Positions 1-8,538 of a stretch of 64,000 nt of DNA are shown here, piece by piece; the stretch's first letter is position 1; each line of letters opens with the position of its first letter. Under the pieces are notes generated by a model. That model was given only the letters and a program-made list of their open reading frames with translations. It ran no database searches and was not told where the DNA came from. The DNA is from CAZPXH01 sp964591085. Its GTDB lineage: Bacteria > Spirochaetota > Spirochaetia > DSM-27196 > CAZPXH01. The stretch lies in contig CAZPXH010000001.1 in assembly GCA_964591085.1 (NCBI GenBank), forward strand, positions 124,001 to 188,000, given 5' to 3'. Made by a program: the position numbers and the translations under genes.

Positions 1-2
1 GA

Positions 3-356
3 AGTCGGGAACCCAACGAGGTACGATTCTCCCTGCAACGGGACAGGGTGCAGACGGTGCAGTGGAGCATTGGGTCCGAGCGCCTGGCCTGGAACCCGCA
101 AACGGGATTGCTGCAGTCCCGCATTGTCGGAAGGGATGAGGTGGTTGAGTGGCAGGCAAACAATCCGGGAATCCTGGCAGCAGGCTTTCGGATTCGGCTG
201 ATCAACGCGGACGGTCAGGTGATCCTAAGCGGCGAATCCGCCGATGGAAGACTCACCGGCGCCGCGATTCCGCCACTGTTCATGTCCTGGACGGTGGAAC
301 GCGAGCTCCGATTCCCCGCTATTCCGCGCCTGGAAGAATTTTCGTGGAGCGACTGA
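3..356 (+). CDS. C-terminal part of an unrecognised protein (partial)
   Basis: The reading frame is open from the left edge to a TGA at 354-356, so the true start lies outside the window. The visible 117 residues are rich in alternating hydrophobic and charged residues and read like a beta-rich domain (for example SERLAWNPQTGLLQSRIVG). I do not recognise the family. It overlaps the start of the downstream protease by 13 nt, so the two are probably co-transcribed and translationally coupled. Confidence 0.6.
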   Translation, partial: SREPNEVRFSLQRDRVQTVQWSIGSERLAWNPQTGLLQSRIVGRDEVVEWQANNPGILAAGFRIRLINADGQVILSGESADGRLTGAAIPPLFMSWTVERELRFPAIPRLEEFSWSD

Positions 357-2122
357 GAAGACCGCTGCGCCACCTTCAGGCATTACTCGTTGTGGCGGTA
401 CTGGCCGCCTCCTGTGCCACCACGGAAAGCAATACCCAGCCTCGCTCGGAACGGCTGGAGGCTGAACTCATCGGTCTGCTTGAGACGGACCCGGCGGCAA
501 TCATTCCACGGCTCTCCCGCCTGAGCCTGGAGAATGGCTATCCCGCCGGGATGCGGCCGGTCACTGACTGGTACCAGCAGGCGGCGGATGCAATGTCCGA
601 GCGCGTCATTGAGTCCGTTGAGCACGGTACGCCCGCGGCTCTGGGTACCGCGCTTTCCCTTGAGTACTCCCTGATGCAGCTTGCAGACATTGGGCTGGTA
701 TCCGAACCCGGTGGACTGCCTGCCCGGGACGACATTGCTGTATCACTCGCGGAATCCCTGCTGGACGCAAATCAGGAACTTGCCGGCCTGAGCATCTATC
801 TGTCACTGGTTGAACTGAGTGCACGGCCAGTCGCTGAGCGCGAGGAGTGGCTTGCTGTGGCAGGCGCCCTTGGGGATAGCTTTGCCGCCGCCGCAATCGC
901 CCGGACCCTGGACAGGGAAGAGCCGGGTGTGGCGCTGTCCGTTGACCGGCTGAGTGAGGCTACTGTAACCGTGTGGGTTGACCGGGGAATCCGCATCCAG
1001 GATGGGCGAGGTGTGCCGGACCGCGTTCTGGGCAGCGGCTTCTACATCGATCCGGATGGCTACATCCTGACCAACTACCACGTGGTGGAGAGCGAGGTGG
1101 ATCCGACCTACGAGGGTTTCAGCCGCGCCTACATCCGCCCTCCGGATGATCCGCAGTCCCGGATTCCGGCCCGCGTGATTGGCTATGACCGCTTCCTGGA
1201 CCTTGCGCTCCTCAAGGTGGAGCGGCCCTCGGATGTGGTGGTACCGATCACCGCAGTCCCCGGTCTCCCCTCCGGAGAGCCGGTCGTGGCCATCGGCTCA
1301 CCGGGTGGCCTGGAACGCACTGTCACATCAGGAATCGTCTCTGCGGCCGGCCGCCGTTTCCTGCCCGTGGGTAACAGCATTCAGGTGGACGTACCTATCA
1401 ACCCCGGAAACAGCGGCGGGCCTCTTCTGGATGCAAACGGCCGGCTGGTAGGGATCATCTTTGCGGGCATTGAGCAGTTTGAGGGCATCAACTTTGCAAT
1501 CCCCAGCTACTGGATCCGCCGAATGCTCCCTGGTCTTTACGCAGGTGGTCAGGCTCCCAGTGCCTGGCTTGGGGCGTCAGTGCAGGAGACGCCGCGGGGC
1601 CTGGAGGTCATCTACGTCATGCCCGGTGGCCCGGCGTCCAGCGCTGGTATCCGCGAGGGTGATATCATTGTGGATATCGGGGACCGGGAGGTACCGGAAA
1701 TTGTGGGGGCACAGGACGCGCTCCTCCGGCATGGTCCCGGCACCCTTCATCCGGTCAGCTTCCTCCGGGACAATCGGCGGCTGCGAACGGTCATCCGCGC
1801 CGAGCAACGCCCACGCCTTCCCATTGCGGAAGCCCTGCCGGCGGCAGAGGCTATTGATCTTCTGCCCCCCCTCTTTGGTATTGAAAGTGAGCGCACCTCA
1901 AGCGGGCTGGGCCAGCGCTACGTGGTCACCCGCGTCATTCCGGGAAGTATTGGAGATGAGGTGGGAATCTCCGAGCGGGACCCCTTCCAGCTCCGCGACT
2001 GGTTTGTGGATGTGGACGAGGGCTATGCCCTTGTTGAGATCCTGGTTCGCAGGCGGACTGGCGGCTTCCTGGAGGCGGCAATTCAGTTGGTTTCCTTCCT
2101 GGACATCAACTCGTTTATCTAA
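344..2122 (+). CDS. HtrA/DegP-like trypsin-family serine protease with PDZ domain, lipoprotein
   Basis: Predicted envelope-anchored serine protease of 592 aa. I chose the GTG at 344 because a GGAAG motif lies just upstream and it gives a signal peptide ending in LAAS-Cys24, a relaxed lipobox like those of spirochaetes. An alpha-helical region of about 190 residues follows. The protease domain has the catalytic His in TNYHVVES, Asp in DRFLDLALLKVE and Ser in NPGNSGGPL. A PDZ domain begins near WLGASVQE and a further C-terminal region follows. The family degrades or refolds damaged exported proteins. The long region between the lipobox and the protease domain is not typical of DegP, so the substrate is unknown. 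It lies 32 nt upstream of lepA. Confidence 0.85.
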   Translation: MERLRRPLRHLQALLVVAVLAASCATTESNTQPRSERLEAELIGLLETDPAAIIPRLSRLSLENGYPAGMRPVTDWYQQAADAMSERVIESVEHGTPAALGTALSLEYSLMQLADIGLVSEPGGLPARDDIAVSLAESLLDANQELAGLSIYLSLVELSARPVAEREEWLAVAGALGDSFAAAAIARTLDREEPGVALSVDRLSEATVTVWVDRGIRIQDGRGVPDRVLGSGFYIDPDGYILTNYHVVESEVDPTYEGFSRAYIRPPDDPQSRIPARVIGYDRFLDLALLKVERPSDVVVPITAVPGLPSGEPVVAIGSPGGLERTVTSGIVSAAGRRFLPVGNSIQVDVPINPGNSGGPLLDANGRLVGIIFAGIEQFEGINFAIPSYWIRRMLPGLYAGGQAPSAWLGASVQETPRGLEVIYVMPGGPASSAGIREGDIIVDIGDREVPEIVGAQDALLRHGPGTLHPVSFLRDNRRLRTVIRAEQRPRLPIAEALPAAEAIDLLPPLFGIESERTSSGLGQRYVVTRVIPGSIGDEVGISERDPFQLRDWFVDVDEGYALVEILVRRRTGGFLEAAIQLVSFLDINSFI

Positions 2123-2154
2123 CGGGACATTCCAAGGCATACTCCGCCTTCCGC

Positions 2155-3954
2155 ATGAACCCGCAACTCCGCAACTTCTGCATCATTGCCCACATTGACC
2201 ACGGCAAGTCCACGCTTGCAGACCGCTTCATCCAGCGCGCAGCTCTGGTAGACGCGCGTCACTTCCAGGATCAGATGCTTGACTCCATGGACATAGAGCG
2301 GGAGCGCGGCATTACCATCAAGAGTCAGGCAGTCACCCTCAACTACACAGCTTCAGACGGACAGGAGTACCTGCTGAATCTGGTAGACACGCCGGGTCAC
2401 GCCGACTTCAGCTACGAGGTAAGCCGCGCCATCAGCTCCTGTGAGGGGGCCCTGCTCCTGGTAGACGCGAGCCAGGGAGTGGAGGCGCAGACACTCTCCA
2501 ACTACTACCTCGCGCTGGAGCACGATCTGGAAGTGATCCCCGTGATCAACAAGATTGATCTGCCAAGCGCGGACATTCCGCGCGTGAAGCGTGAGATTGA
2601 TCACGACCTCGGGCTGGATCCCGATGAAGCCGTCCTGATCAGCGCAAAGCTGGGTACGGGCATAGATGAGCTGTTAGAGGTCCTGGTGCGTCGGATTCCC
2701 GCTCCCCCGGTGGTGGAGGACGCACCACTCCGAGGGTTGGTCTTTGACTCTCACTATGACGCCTACCGCGGCGTTGTTGTCCACTTCCGAATCTTTGATG
2801 GTCAGTTGAAGACCGGAGATCGGATTCGGATGATGAACGCAGGCGCGAGCTACGTGGTAGAAGAATGTGGGGTCTTCCGCATTGGTCTGCAGAAGACGGA
2901 GAGCCTCGGGACCGGCAGCGTTGGTTACTTCATTGCGGGCATCAAGAACATCTCAGACATCCGCGTTGGCGACACTGTCACGCTGGATGCAAATCGCGCT
3001 GAAAAGGCGCTCCCGGGGTTCCGGGAGGTAAAACCGGTGGTGTTCTCCTCAATCTTCCCGGTAGACACCAATGACTACGATGAACTCGTCAACGCCATGG
3101 ATCGGCTGAAGCTCAACGATGCATCGCTGATCTACGAGAAGGACAGCTCCGCCGCGCTTGGCTTTGGCTTTCGCTGTGGGTTCCTGGGACTGCTGCATCT
3201 GGAAGTGGTGCAGGAGCGGATTGAGCGCGAATTTGACCTCTCAATCGTACTGACCGCACCGTCCGTGAGCTATCGGCTACAGCTTCAGGACGGTCGGGAT
3301 ATCCACATAGAAAGCCCGCAGGACTTTCCGGAGCCCGGAACCATCCTCCACGCCTGGGAGCCCTACATCCGCGCGACCATCATCACACCCGGTGACTACG
3401 TGGGGAACCTCATCACCCTGTGCACCGAGAAGCGCGGAATCCAGACCAATCTGCAGTATCTGGACGAGCGGCGAGTGGAGCTGGTCTACGAGATGCCACT
3501 GGCTGAGGTGCTCTTTGAGTTCTACGATCGGCTGAAGTCCGTGAGCAGGGGCTACGCATCCTTTGACTATGATCTTGCGGACTACCGGGAAACTCAGCTC
3601 GTCCGTATGGACATCCTCATCAATGGCAAGCGGGTTGATGCCCTTTCCCAGCTGGTGTTCCGCGGTGACGCAGAGTCCCGGGGGCGCTCCATCTGCAAAA
3701 AGCTCCGGGATGAGATCCCCCGGCAGCAGTTCAAGATCCCCATCCAGGCTTCCATCGGGAGTACCATCATTGCCCGCGAAACCATCTCCGCCCTGCGCAA
3801 GGATGTCACGGCAAAGTGCTATGGCGGTGACATCAGCAGAAAGCGCAAGCTTCTTGAGAAGCAGAAGGAAGGAAAGAAGCGAATGAAGATGGTAGGCAAC
3901 GTGGAGCTGCCCCAGTCAGCCTTCCTCGCGGTGCTCAAGACCAAGGAGGATTGA
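2155..3954 (+). CDS. lepA: Elongation factor 4 (LepA), ribosomal back-translocation GTPase
   Basis: Full-length LepA of 599 aa. The G1 loop is AHIDHGKST at residues 12-20, followed by DTPGHADF (G3) and NKID (G4), then domain II, the EF-G-like domains and the LepA-specific C-terminal domain ending in KRMKMVGNVELPQSAF. LepA acts on ribosomes in the cytoplasm and helps initiation or back-translocation under ionic stress. The C-terminal block with CYGGDISRKRKLLEKQK closely resembles spirochaete LepA proteins, which is one basis for the taxonomic guess. The last 39 nt overlap the convergent gene on the minus strand. Confidence 0.97.
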   Translation: MNPQLRNFCIIAHIDHGKSTLADRFIQRAALVDARHFQDQMLDSMDIERERGITIKSQAVTLNYTASDGQEYLLNLVDTPGHADFSYEVSRAISSCEGALLLVDASQGVEAQTLSNYYLALEHDLEVIPVINKIDLPSADIPRVKREIDHDLGLDPDEAVLISAKLGTGIDELLEVLVRRIPAPPVVEDAPLRGLVFDSHYDAYRGVVVHFRIFDGQLKTGDRIRMMNAGASYVVEECGVFRIGLQKTESLGTGSVGYFIAGIKNISDIRVGDTVTLDANRAEKALPGFREVKPVVFSSIFPVDTNDYDELVNAMDRLKLNDASLIYEKDSSAALGFGFRCGFLGLLHLEVVQERIEREFDLSIVLTAPSVSYRLQLQDGRDIHIESPQDFPEPGTILHAWEPYIRATIITPGDYVGNLITLCTEKRGIQTNLQYLDERRVELVYEMPLAEVLFEFYDRLKSVSRGYASFDYDLADYRETQLVRMDILINGKRVDALSQLVFRGDAESRGRSICKKLRDEIPRQQFKIPIQASIGSTIIARETISALRKDVTAKCYGGDISRKRKLLEKQKEGKKRMKMVGNVELPQSAFLAVLKTKED

Positions 3955-5724
3955 GCCCAGGCGGCGTTCTTCCCGGATTGCCACAAGCCTGCGCGTACCC
4001 GGCGTGTCCTGCGCAAGACCCCAGGAAAGCTGGTCCAGCTCCCGCATCAAGCCGGAGTCAGCGGGATCGTGGATGAAGCGCAGAAGCATGTCCCGCTCCT
4101 GGGAAAGCCAGTCCTGCACCCGCCGGTGCCACGCCCGCGGGTCATCGGCAAGTGGAATCGGCTCCGGTGGCGTCCGCTGATAGCTCCGGCTGGCTGACAT
4201 TTGCCGGGGAAAACCCTTTGCACGCACCGAGCCAAAGGCGCTGCGTTCAGGGTGCGCGCCGGAAGTGGTGCGCGCCGGATCGGTCCGTGGACCTGGACTC
4301 CAGCGCGCTTCAGCAAGCGGCCTGCCAAAGCCGCGGAGATCGTGCAGGGTCACACCGCTTTCCCGCAGCAGTTCCCGCGCACTCCGGGCGTAGTCGTCCA
4401 GAACAGGGCTGGAAAGCACCAGGTTGGGCCAACTGCCCTCGGTACGAATCCAGGTTCTGCCATAGACAGGACCGGATGCTGTGGGCTGCAGGCGAGAGTG
4501 TCGGCCAAGCAGGTTGCGGTGAGGGGCGCTGCCGCGGGCGTGGGACCTGCCCGGCAGTGAGAGAAAGTCCAGACCCAGAACGGCCAGCTCGGTCAAGCCG
4601 CTTTGCAGCGCAATCTCCAGCGCGGTCACACCAACCGAACCTCTGGTAGGCGGTCCTGTCAGCTCGGGGAACGCACGACGGATGCGCTCACTCCAGGCGG
4701 AGTCCGGAATGCCGCAGAAAAACAGACCAACCCGGTCCGCCGCCTGCCGGAGTCCGGACGGATGAGCGGCGAGATCCATCCAGGCAAGCGGCGCGCGCAA
4801 CACGCGCGGTACTCCCGGCGCTCCGTCGCTTGGATGTCCGCGGTCTACAGCGGCGACTTGAGAGTGCACCCACATAGTGCGATGGAAGTCCGCAAGGTTG
4901 GCCAGGCGAGGCTCGGTGATTACAAGCTCCGCTCTGGCAGCAACCCGGTGGAGCTCCGGGCCGCCGCGTGCGAGGGCAAGCCAGGCGCTGTCAGCAACCA
5001 GTACCCGAGATGCTTCAGAAAGCACTTGGGAGTGCTGTGGCAGGCGGTCCAGTGACGGCCCGGCCCCCAGCACCAGCGCTATCCCCTCGGGTGCAGTGAG
5101 GTCCTCCGGAGCCCTCCTTCCGCCACCGCCGGCAAAGGGTGCGCAAAGGTTTGCGTGTGCCAGATTGACTGGGACGTTTCTGCGAACGAGGGCGCCAACG
5201 GCGGAGAGCGTCGCGCGATTTTGCCATTGGCGCTGCAGCGCGGCTATCAGTGCCCCTTCTACCCTGCGGTAGAGACCTGCGTGCAGCCGGTATGCGCGTC
5301 CCAGGCGCAGAACGCTCAGCCTGCGGGGAATGGCGTCCAGTTGCCCTAGAATGCTGTCTGCCAGCCGGGAGACCGCGCTACCAGAGGAATCGGGCGACAC
5401 GCCGAGAACCGGGACCACTTGCTGCTCAGGAAGCCTCGCGCGAAGGCCCGGAAGCTCAGAAGCAGTGAGTTCCGACAGCACCGGGTCCGCTTCCAGCGGG
5501 ACAAGCGTATCTCCCGGCCCCAGGCGCTTGCGTAGCGCCGGAATACCGGGGAGATGAAGGGGAGCCGGTAGGAGCAGAAGCAGGGGGTGAACATCCGGCA
5601 GGGATTCCACCGCCCGGGTGATGCGGGAGTCGTCGGTTTGCCGACGGTAGAGTTCCCGCCCATCCAGGCTGATCAGGTCTCCGACGGGCGAGATGAACAG
5701 CCGTTCCGGGCTGGCCCCACCCAA
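3916..5724 (-). CDS. 6-hydroxymethylpterin diphosphokinase MptE-like / MAF_flag10 protein
   Basis: A 602-aa protein with the MptE-like domain in the middle. VLGAGPSLDRL matches the family glycine motif and GLTELAVLGLDFLS the later nucleotide-binding strand. In bacteria this family includes the motility accessory factors that glycosylate flagellins and related sugar-processing proteins, and it is common in spirochaetes; pterin kinase activity is proven only for archaeal members. The N- and C-terminal thirds are not assignable. Its ATG lies 5 nt after the stop of the SurA-like gene, so the two form an operon. The 3' end overlaps lepA convergently by 39 nt. Confidence 0.72.
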   Translation of the reverse strand: MGGASPERLFISPVGDLISLDGRELYRRQTDDSRITRAVESLPDVHPLLLLLPAPLHLPGIPALRKRLGPGDTLVPLEADPVLSELTASELPGLRARLPEQQVVPVLGVSPDSSGSAVSRLADSILGQLDAIPRRLSVLRLGRAYRLHAGLYRRVEGALIAALQRQWQNRATLSAVGALVRRNVPVNLAHANLCAPFAGGGGRRAPEDLTAPEGIALVLGAGPSLDRLPQHSQVLSEASRVLVADSAWLALARGGPELHRVAARAELVITEPRLANLADFHRTMWVHSQVAAVDRGHPSDGAPGVPRVLRAPLAWMDLAAHPSGLRQAADRVGLFFCGIPDSAWSERIRRAFPELTGPPTRGSVGVTALEIALQSGLTELAVLGLDFLSLPGRSHARGSAPHRNLLGRHSRLQPTASGPVYGRTWIRTEGSWPNLVLSSPVLDDYARSARELLRESGVTLHDLRGFGRPLAEARWSPGPRTDPARTTSGAHPERSAFGSVRAKGFPRQMSASRSYQRTPPEPIPLADDPRAWHRRVQDWLSQERDMLLRFIHDPADSGLMRELDQLSWGLAQDTPGTRRLVAIREERRLGSILLGLEHREEG

Positions 5725-5729
5725 GCGCG

Positions 5730-7289
5730 CTACTGCCCCTCGCCGATGACCTGCGTCACAAAGGTCTGGAAGAAGTTGTCCTCAATCAGATCCGGATCCA
5801 GGATTGCGCGCTGCACTTCAGTCTCTGCTATCCGCGCAAACTGGTTCCCAAACTGCAGGCGCGCAAGCTGGGCTCCGTTGTCACTCAACTCGCGTTCGGC
5901 CCGCGGCGACAAGACCACAACGTTGTTGGTCAGGACAACAGGGCGCGTGACACCTCCAATGGGCGTCTGGAAGGCTGTCTCAAAGAACTCGTCCCTCTGT
6001 GCCGCGTTGCCGATTTGGTTGCCGGAGCTGTCGGTGACCGTACCGAATATCTGGTTGTTGCCGAAGTTGATCGGGAACCAGGAGGTGCTGCGGATCTGCA
6101 GGCCAGCGTCCGCCGCTGCAGTCCGGAAATCGCCCTGTGCGGCCGCGATTCTGAGTTGATCTGCCTGAGCTACGAAGTAGTCCTCAATCCGGCCCCGCTC
6201 AATGGTGTTCAGGTAGCTGCGTATGTCCTCAATGACTACCGAGTCCGTGGTGTCCGGAGCCTGGGTAGCACGATCTACGCGGTAGAAGACCCAGCCACCG
6301 CTCGCACGCTCCATCAGCGGAGTGAGTTCTCCTTGCGGCGTGGCAAAGATACTCTCCAGGGCCTCCTCGCCAACCACTTCCCGCTCAAGCTCGTATGCGT
6401 AGCTTTGGCCGGCGCTCCCACCGTCTGGAGCAAAGAGATCCTGGCTGAAGGTCCGTGCCAGCTCGCCAAAGTCTTCCCCGCCCGCGGCGCGGTTTCTCAC
6501 TTCTTCAGCGTCTGCCTCTGAGGAGGTCACGGTGATGGAAGAAAGCACAACGGTACGGACGGGATCCGGATTATCCTGTGCGTAGGCCACGATCTCCGAT
6601 GAGGGATACTCCGAGAGAAGGTACTGAACGAAATCAAACTGCCGCTCCGGTCCCCCCATGGAGGCAACAAATCCCAGCTCTTCTTCCGCGCTGCGCGTGA
6701 GCACGATGTAGTCCGTGAGCACCTGATTGCGGATCAGTTGATCCGTCAGCTCGTCCCGGAGCTGCGCGATGGTTGCCGCATCCGTGTTGGCAAAGGCCTC
6801 CTCGTTGAAGCGGCCGTTCTGGGTGAACTGCGCAACCACGGCTTCGTCCACCAGATCGCTACTCGCACCAAGACCGGCCTGCTTCGCTACATCGCGGATT
6901 CCAAACTGGAACGCCGTCTCGCTGAAGGCCTGCCGATAGATGGCGAGCGCCTGCTGTTGGAGGTTCTGTGTATCGTCCACGCCCTCGTCTGCAAGCCGCT
7001 GCACCTGACGGGCCATGTAGCTTCCCGGTTCCAGGAGGATCTCCTGGTCATTGTAGCTTCCAAAGACGGCGCGGTTTGGTTGAACCAGGCCACCGATCAG
7101 CGGACCGCCGATGAACGCCGCAACCACCAGCACAAGTATAGCGATGGTTCCGTAACGGATGAACGGACTGCGGTGATCTGCCGGACGGTCCGGCTTGCGT
7201 TCCTGCTTCTTCTGCGGGTGCTTTCCCGCATCGCCATTGCCGTCACCCGATGGACGGAACTGGATAACCTTCCCGGAGTCTTTTGCCAT
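5730..7289 (-). CDS. Membrane-anchored SurA/PpiC-like peptidyl-prolyl isomerase
   Basis: A 519-aa protein with a short basic N-terminus, one transmembrane segment near residues 45-67 (GTIAILVLVVAAFIGGPLIG) and a large extracytoplasmic part. That part has a SurA_N-like helical segment (residues ~75-230) and a parvulin-type PPIase region around the EDFGELARTFSQD sequence. The family holds and isomerises exported proteins on the way to the outer membrane. I favour the ATG at 7289 because it gives MAKDSGKV and leaves the upstream DNA free; an in-frame GTG at 7313 after AGGGGG is possible. A minus-strand TATAGG near 7350 could be its -10 box. Confidence 0.78.
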   Translation of the reverse strand: MAKDSGKVIQFRPSGDGNGDAGKHPQKKQERKPDRPADHRSPFIRYGTIAILVLVVAAFIGGPLIGGLVQPNRAVFGSYNDQEILLEPGSYMARQVQRLADEGVDDTQNLQQQALAIYRQAFSETAFQFGIRDVAKQAGLGASSDLVDEAVVAQFTQNGRFNEEAFANTDAATIAQLRDELTDQLIRNQVLTDYIVLTRSAEEELGFVASMGGPERQFDFVQYLLSEYPSSEIVAYAQDNPDPVRTVVLSSITVTSSEADAEEVRNRAAGGEDFGELARTFSQDLFAPDGGSAGQSYAYELEREVVGEEALESIFATPQGELTPLMERASGGWVFYRVDRATQAPDTTDSVVIEDIRSYLNTIERGRIEDYFVAQADQLRIAAAQGDFRTAAADAGLQIRSTSWFPINFGNNQIFGTVTDSSGNQIGNAAQRDEFFETAFQTPIGGVTRPVVLTNNVVVLSPRAERELSDNGAQLARLQFGNQFARIAETEVQRAILDPDLIEDNFFQTFVTQVIGEGQ

Positions 7290-7354
7290 AGTGAGGAACG
7301 CCGACGCTACCACCGGCCCCCTGGGGTGTCAACGACGCCGCTCCCGCCTATACG

Positions 7355-7383
7355 TTGACGCAATTCGGTGAAGTGACTATAGT
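7355..7383 (+). promoter_or_regulatory. Sigma-70-type promoter of the tRNA-Asp gene
   Basis: TTGACG at 7355-7360, a 17-nt spacer and TATAGT at 7378-7383, ending 15 nt before the tRNA 5' end. This is the best classical -35/-10 pair in the window. Confidence 0.85.
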
Positions 7384-7398
7384 CCGGCTCCTGCATTT

Positions 7399-7472
7399 GG
7401 GGGCGTGGTGGAGCTGGTTACCACGCCGGCCTGTCAAGCCGGAGGTCGCGGGTTCGAGCCCCGTCGCTCCCG
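7399..7472 (+). tRNA. tRNA-Asp (anticodon GTC)
   Basis: All four arms pair. Acceptor GGGGGCG (7399-7405) pairs with CGCTCCC (7465-7471), with one G-U. The D-stem is GTGG/CCAC, the anticodon stem CCGGC/GCCGG around loop CTGTCAA (anticodon GTC at 7433-7435), and the T-arm has loop TTCGAGC. The discriminator is G7472. CCA is not encoded and must be added after transcription. Confidence 0.96.
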
Positions 7473-7483
7473 CAATCACTCCC

Positions 7484-7514
7484 GCCCGCCGGAATTCCCG
7501 GTGGGCATGTTTTT
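7484..7514 (+). terminator. Intrinsic terminator between the two tRNA genes
   Basis: GCCCGCCGG and CCGGTGGGC form a 9-bp stem with one G-U pair around a 5-nt loop, followed by ATGTTTTT. It ends 4 nt before tRNA-Pro, so tRNA-Pro would need another promoter or read-through, unless the hairpin is a processing signal. Confidence 0.6.
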
Positions 7515-7517
7515 CAT

Positions 7518-7593
7518 CGGGCTGTAGCGCAGGGGCTAGCGCGCCTGGTTCGGGACCAGGAGGTCGGCGGTTCAAATCCGCCCAGCCCGACCA
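7518..7593 (+). tRNA. tRNA-Pro (anticodon CGG)
   Basis: Acceptor CGGGCTG (7518-7524) pairs with CAGCCCG (7583-7589). The D-stem is GCGC/GCGC, the anticodon stem CCTGG/CCAGG with loop TTCGGGA (CGG at 7551-7553), and the T-arm GGCGG/CCGCC with loop TTCAAAT. Discriminator A7590 is followed by an encoded CCA at 7591-7593, unlike the neighbouring tRNA-Asp. Confidence 0.96.
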
Positions 7594-7772
7594 CTTCTGT
7601 ACCCAGCCTCTCAGGCTGGAAGCAGAAGTGCTCCGGATTGAACTTGAGGATTTGAAGCGAACTCGCGCCGACCTGCGGGAGGAAGAGCGGACAGGATGTC
7701 CGAGAAAGCGAGTGAGACGGCCCGTAGCCCCGAGGCAGGACGCCGAGGGGTGGAGGGCAAATCCGCCCAGCC
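7573..7772. repeat. 15-bp direct repeat of the tRNA-Pro 3' end, att-like, enclosing a hairpin-rich spacer
   Basis: CAAATCCGCCCAGCC occurs inside the tRNA-Pro T-arm/acceptor (7573-7587) and again at 7758-7772. Copies of a tRNA 3' end are typical attachment sites of integrative elements. The 170-nt spacer has no convincing gene. It holds a nested hairpin right after the tRNA (CACTTCTG at 7592-7599 with CAGAAGTG at 7624-7631, around CAGCCT/AGGCTG) and a CGGACA/TGTCCG hairpin near 7690. I infer a remnant of an excised or decayed element. Confidence 0.65.
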
Positions 7773-7844
7773 GGAGGCTTAGCTTTTGGCTGCGCCAAAA
7801 GCCCGGGCCGGAGGCTTAGCTTTTGGCTCCGCCAAAAGCCCGGG
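7771..7844. repeat. Two tandem 37-bp palindromic repeats
   Basis: Copy 1 spans 7771-7807 and copy 2 spans 7808-7844; they differ at one base in the loop (TGC versus TCC). Each holds a 9-bp perfect inverted repeat, GCTTTTGGC...GCCAAAAGC, around a 3-nt loop. The array starts at the last two bases of the second tRNA-end copy and stops where similarity to the oxidoreductase pseudogene begins. This resembles a REP-like or element-end repeat. Confidence 0.8.
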
Positions 7845-8435
7845 GTGGAACCGAGGATGAAGCGCGCGGACGAAATTGCGTAGCACCCGATGGCATACAG
7901 CGCGCCGCTACCATTCTCCACGCGGTTGCGGATGTTGTTGGGATCCGTGTTGTTGTAGCAAAACTGGGACTGCACAGCCGTGACGCTCCCTATCTCACCA
8001 GTCTGAACCAGATTTCTCGCAAGCTGCCACTGTGGATGAAAGCGATAGATAAAGGCTTCCATGAGCATCACACCGGCTCGCGCCGCGTACTCAGAGGCTT
8101 CCATGGCATTGGACGCAATCAGCGCAAGCGGCTTCTCGCAGAGGATGTGCTTACCGGCGTCTGCTGCGGGCTTGATCCATTCCAGGTGCATGTCATTGGG
8201 AAGGGGAATGTAGACGGCATCAAGGTCCGGGTCGGCAAGGAGATCCTGGCAGGAACTGTAGCTCCGGGGAATTCCAAGGTCCTGAGCCTCCGCTGCAGCG
8301 CGATCCGGGTTTCGAGACGCGATGGCAGCGACCTCCACACCGCGGGCTTCCCTCAGCGGGGCTGGAGACCCGGAGCCGGAAGTGCCGGGAGACACCCAGA
8401 ATGCCCCACCTGGTGGTCTTGTGCGACTTGTCCAT
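7845..8435 (-). pseudogene. Truncated and frameshifted Gfo/Idh/MocA-family oxidoreductase
   Basis: An N-terminal Rossmann remnant of an NAD(P)-dependent sugar or polyol dehydrogenase. It begins at the ATG at 8435 with TTRWGILGVS, then must change frame between about 8400 and 8350 to continue with ARGVEVAAIASRNPDRA, DAVYIPLPNDMHLEW and the EKPLA motif (HILCEKPLA). It runs to GCYAISSARFILGSTP and then stops abruptly at the palindromic repeats. A normal family member is about 330-400 aa, so most of the C-terminal substrate domain is missing. Two independent lesions next to a tRNA gene make it very unlikely to be functional. Confidence 0.82.
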
Positions 8436-8538
8436 GGGCCCACGATACGCCCCATTCGTTGGGTGGTTGACCCGGCGGCGAGCTTCCGGGCATTGCGGGC
8501 AGACCGGAGCGCATCTACGATGCCAGAGATGGGCAAGC

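Noticed and set aside
149..343. N-terminal extension of the serine protease frame upstream of the GTG at 344
   Set aside because: The extension is Arg-rich shadow sequence inside the preceding gene and would hide the lipoprotein signal peptide.
7592..7631. Hairpin after tRNA-Pro as an intrinsic terminator
   Set aside because: The stem is strong but no T-tract follows, so it is only described as part of the scar.
7355..7819. Long open frame running through both tRNA genes
   Set aside because: It reads through structured RNA genes and repeats and has no protein-like composition.
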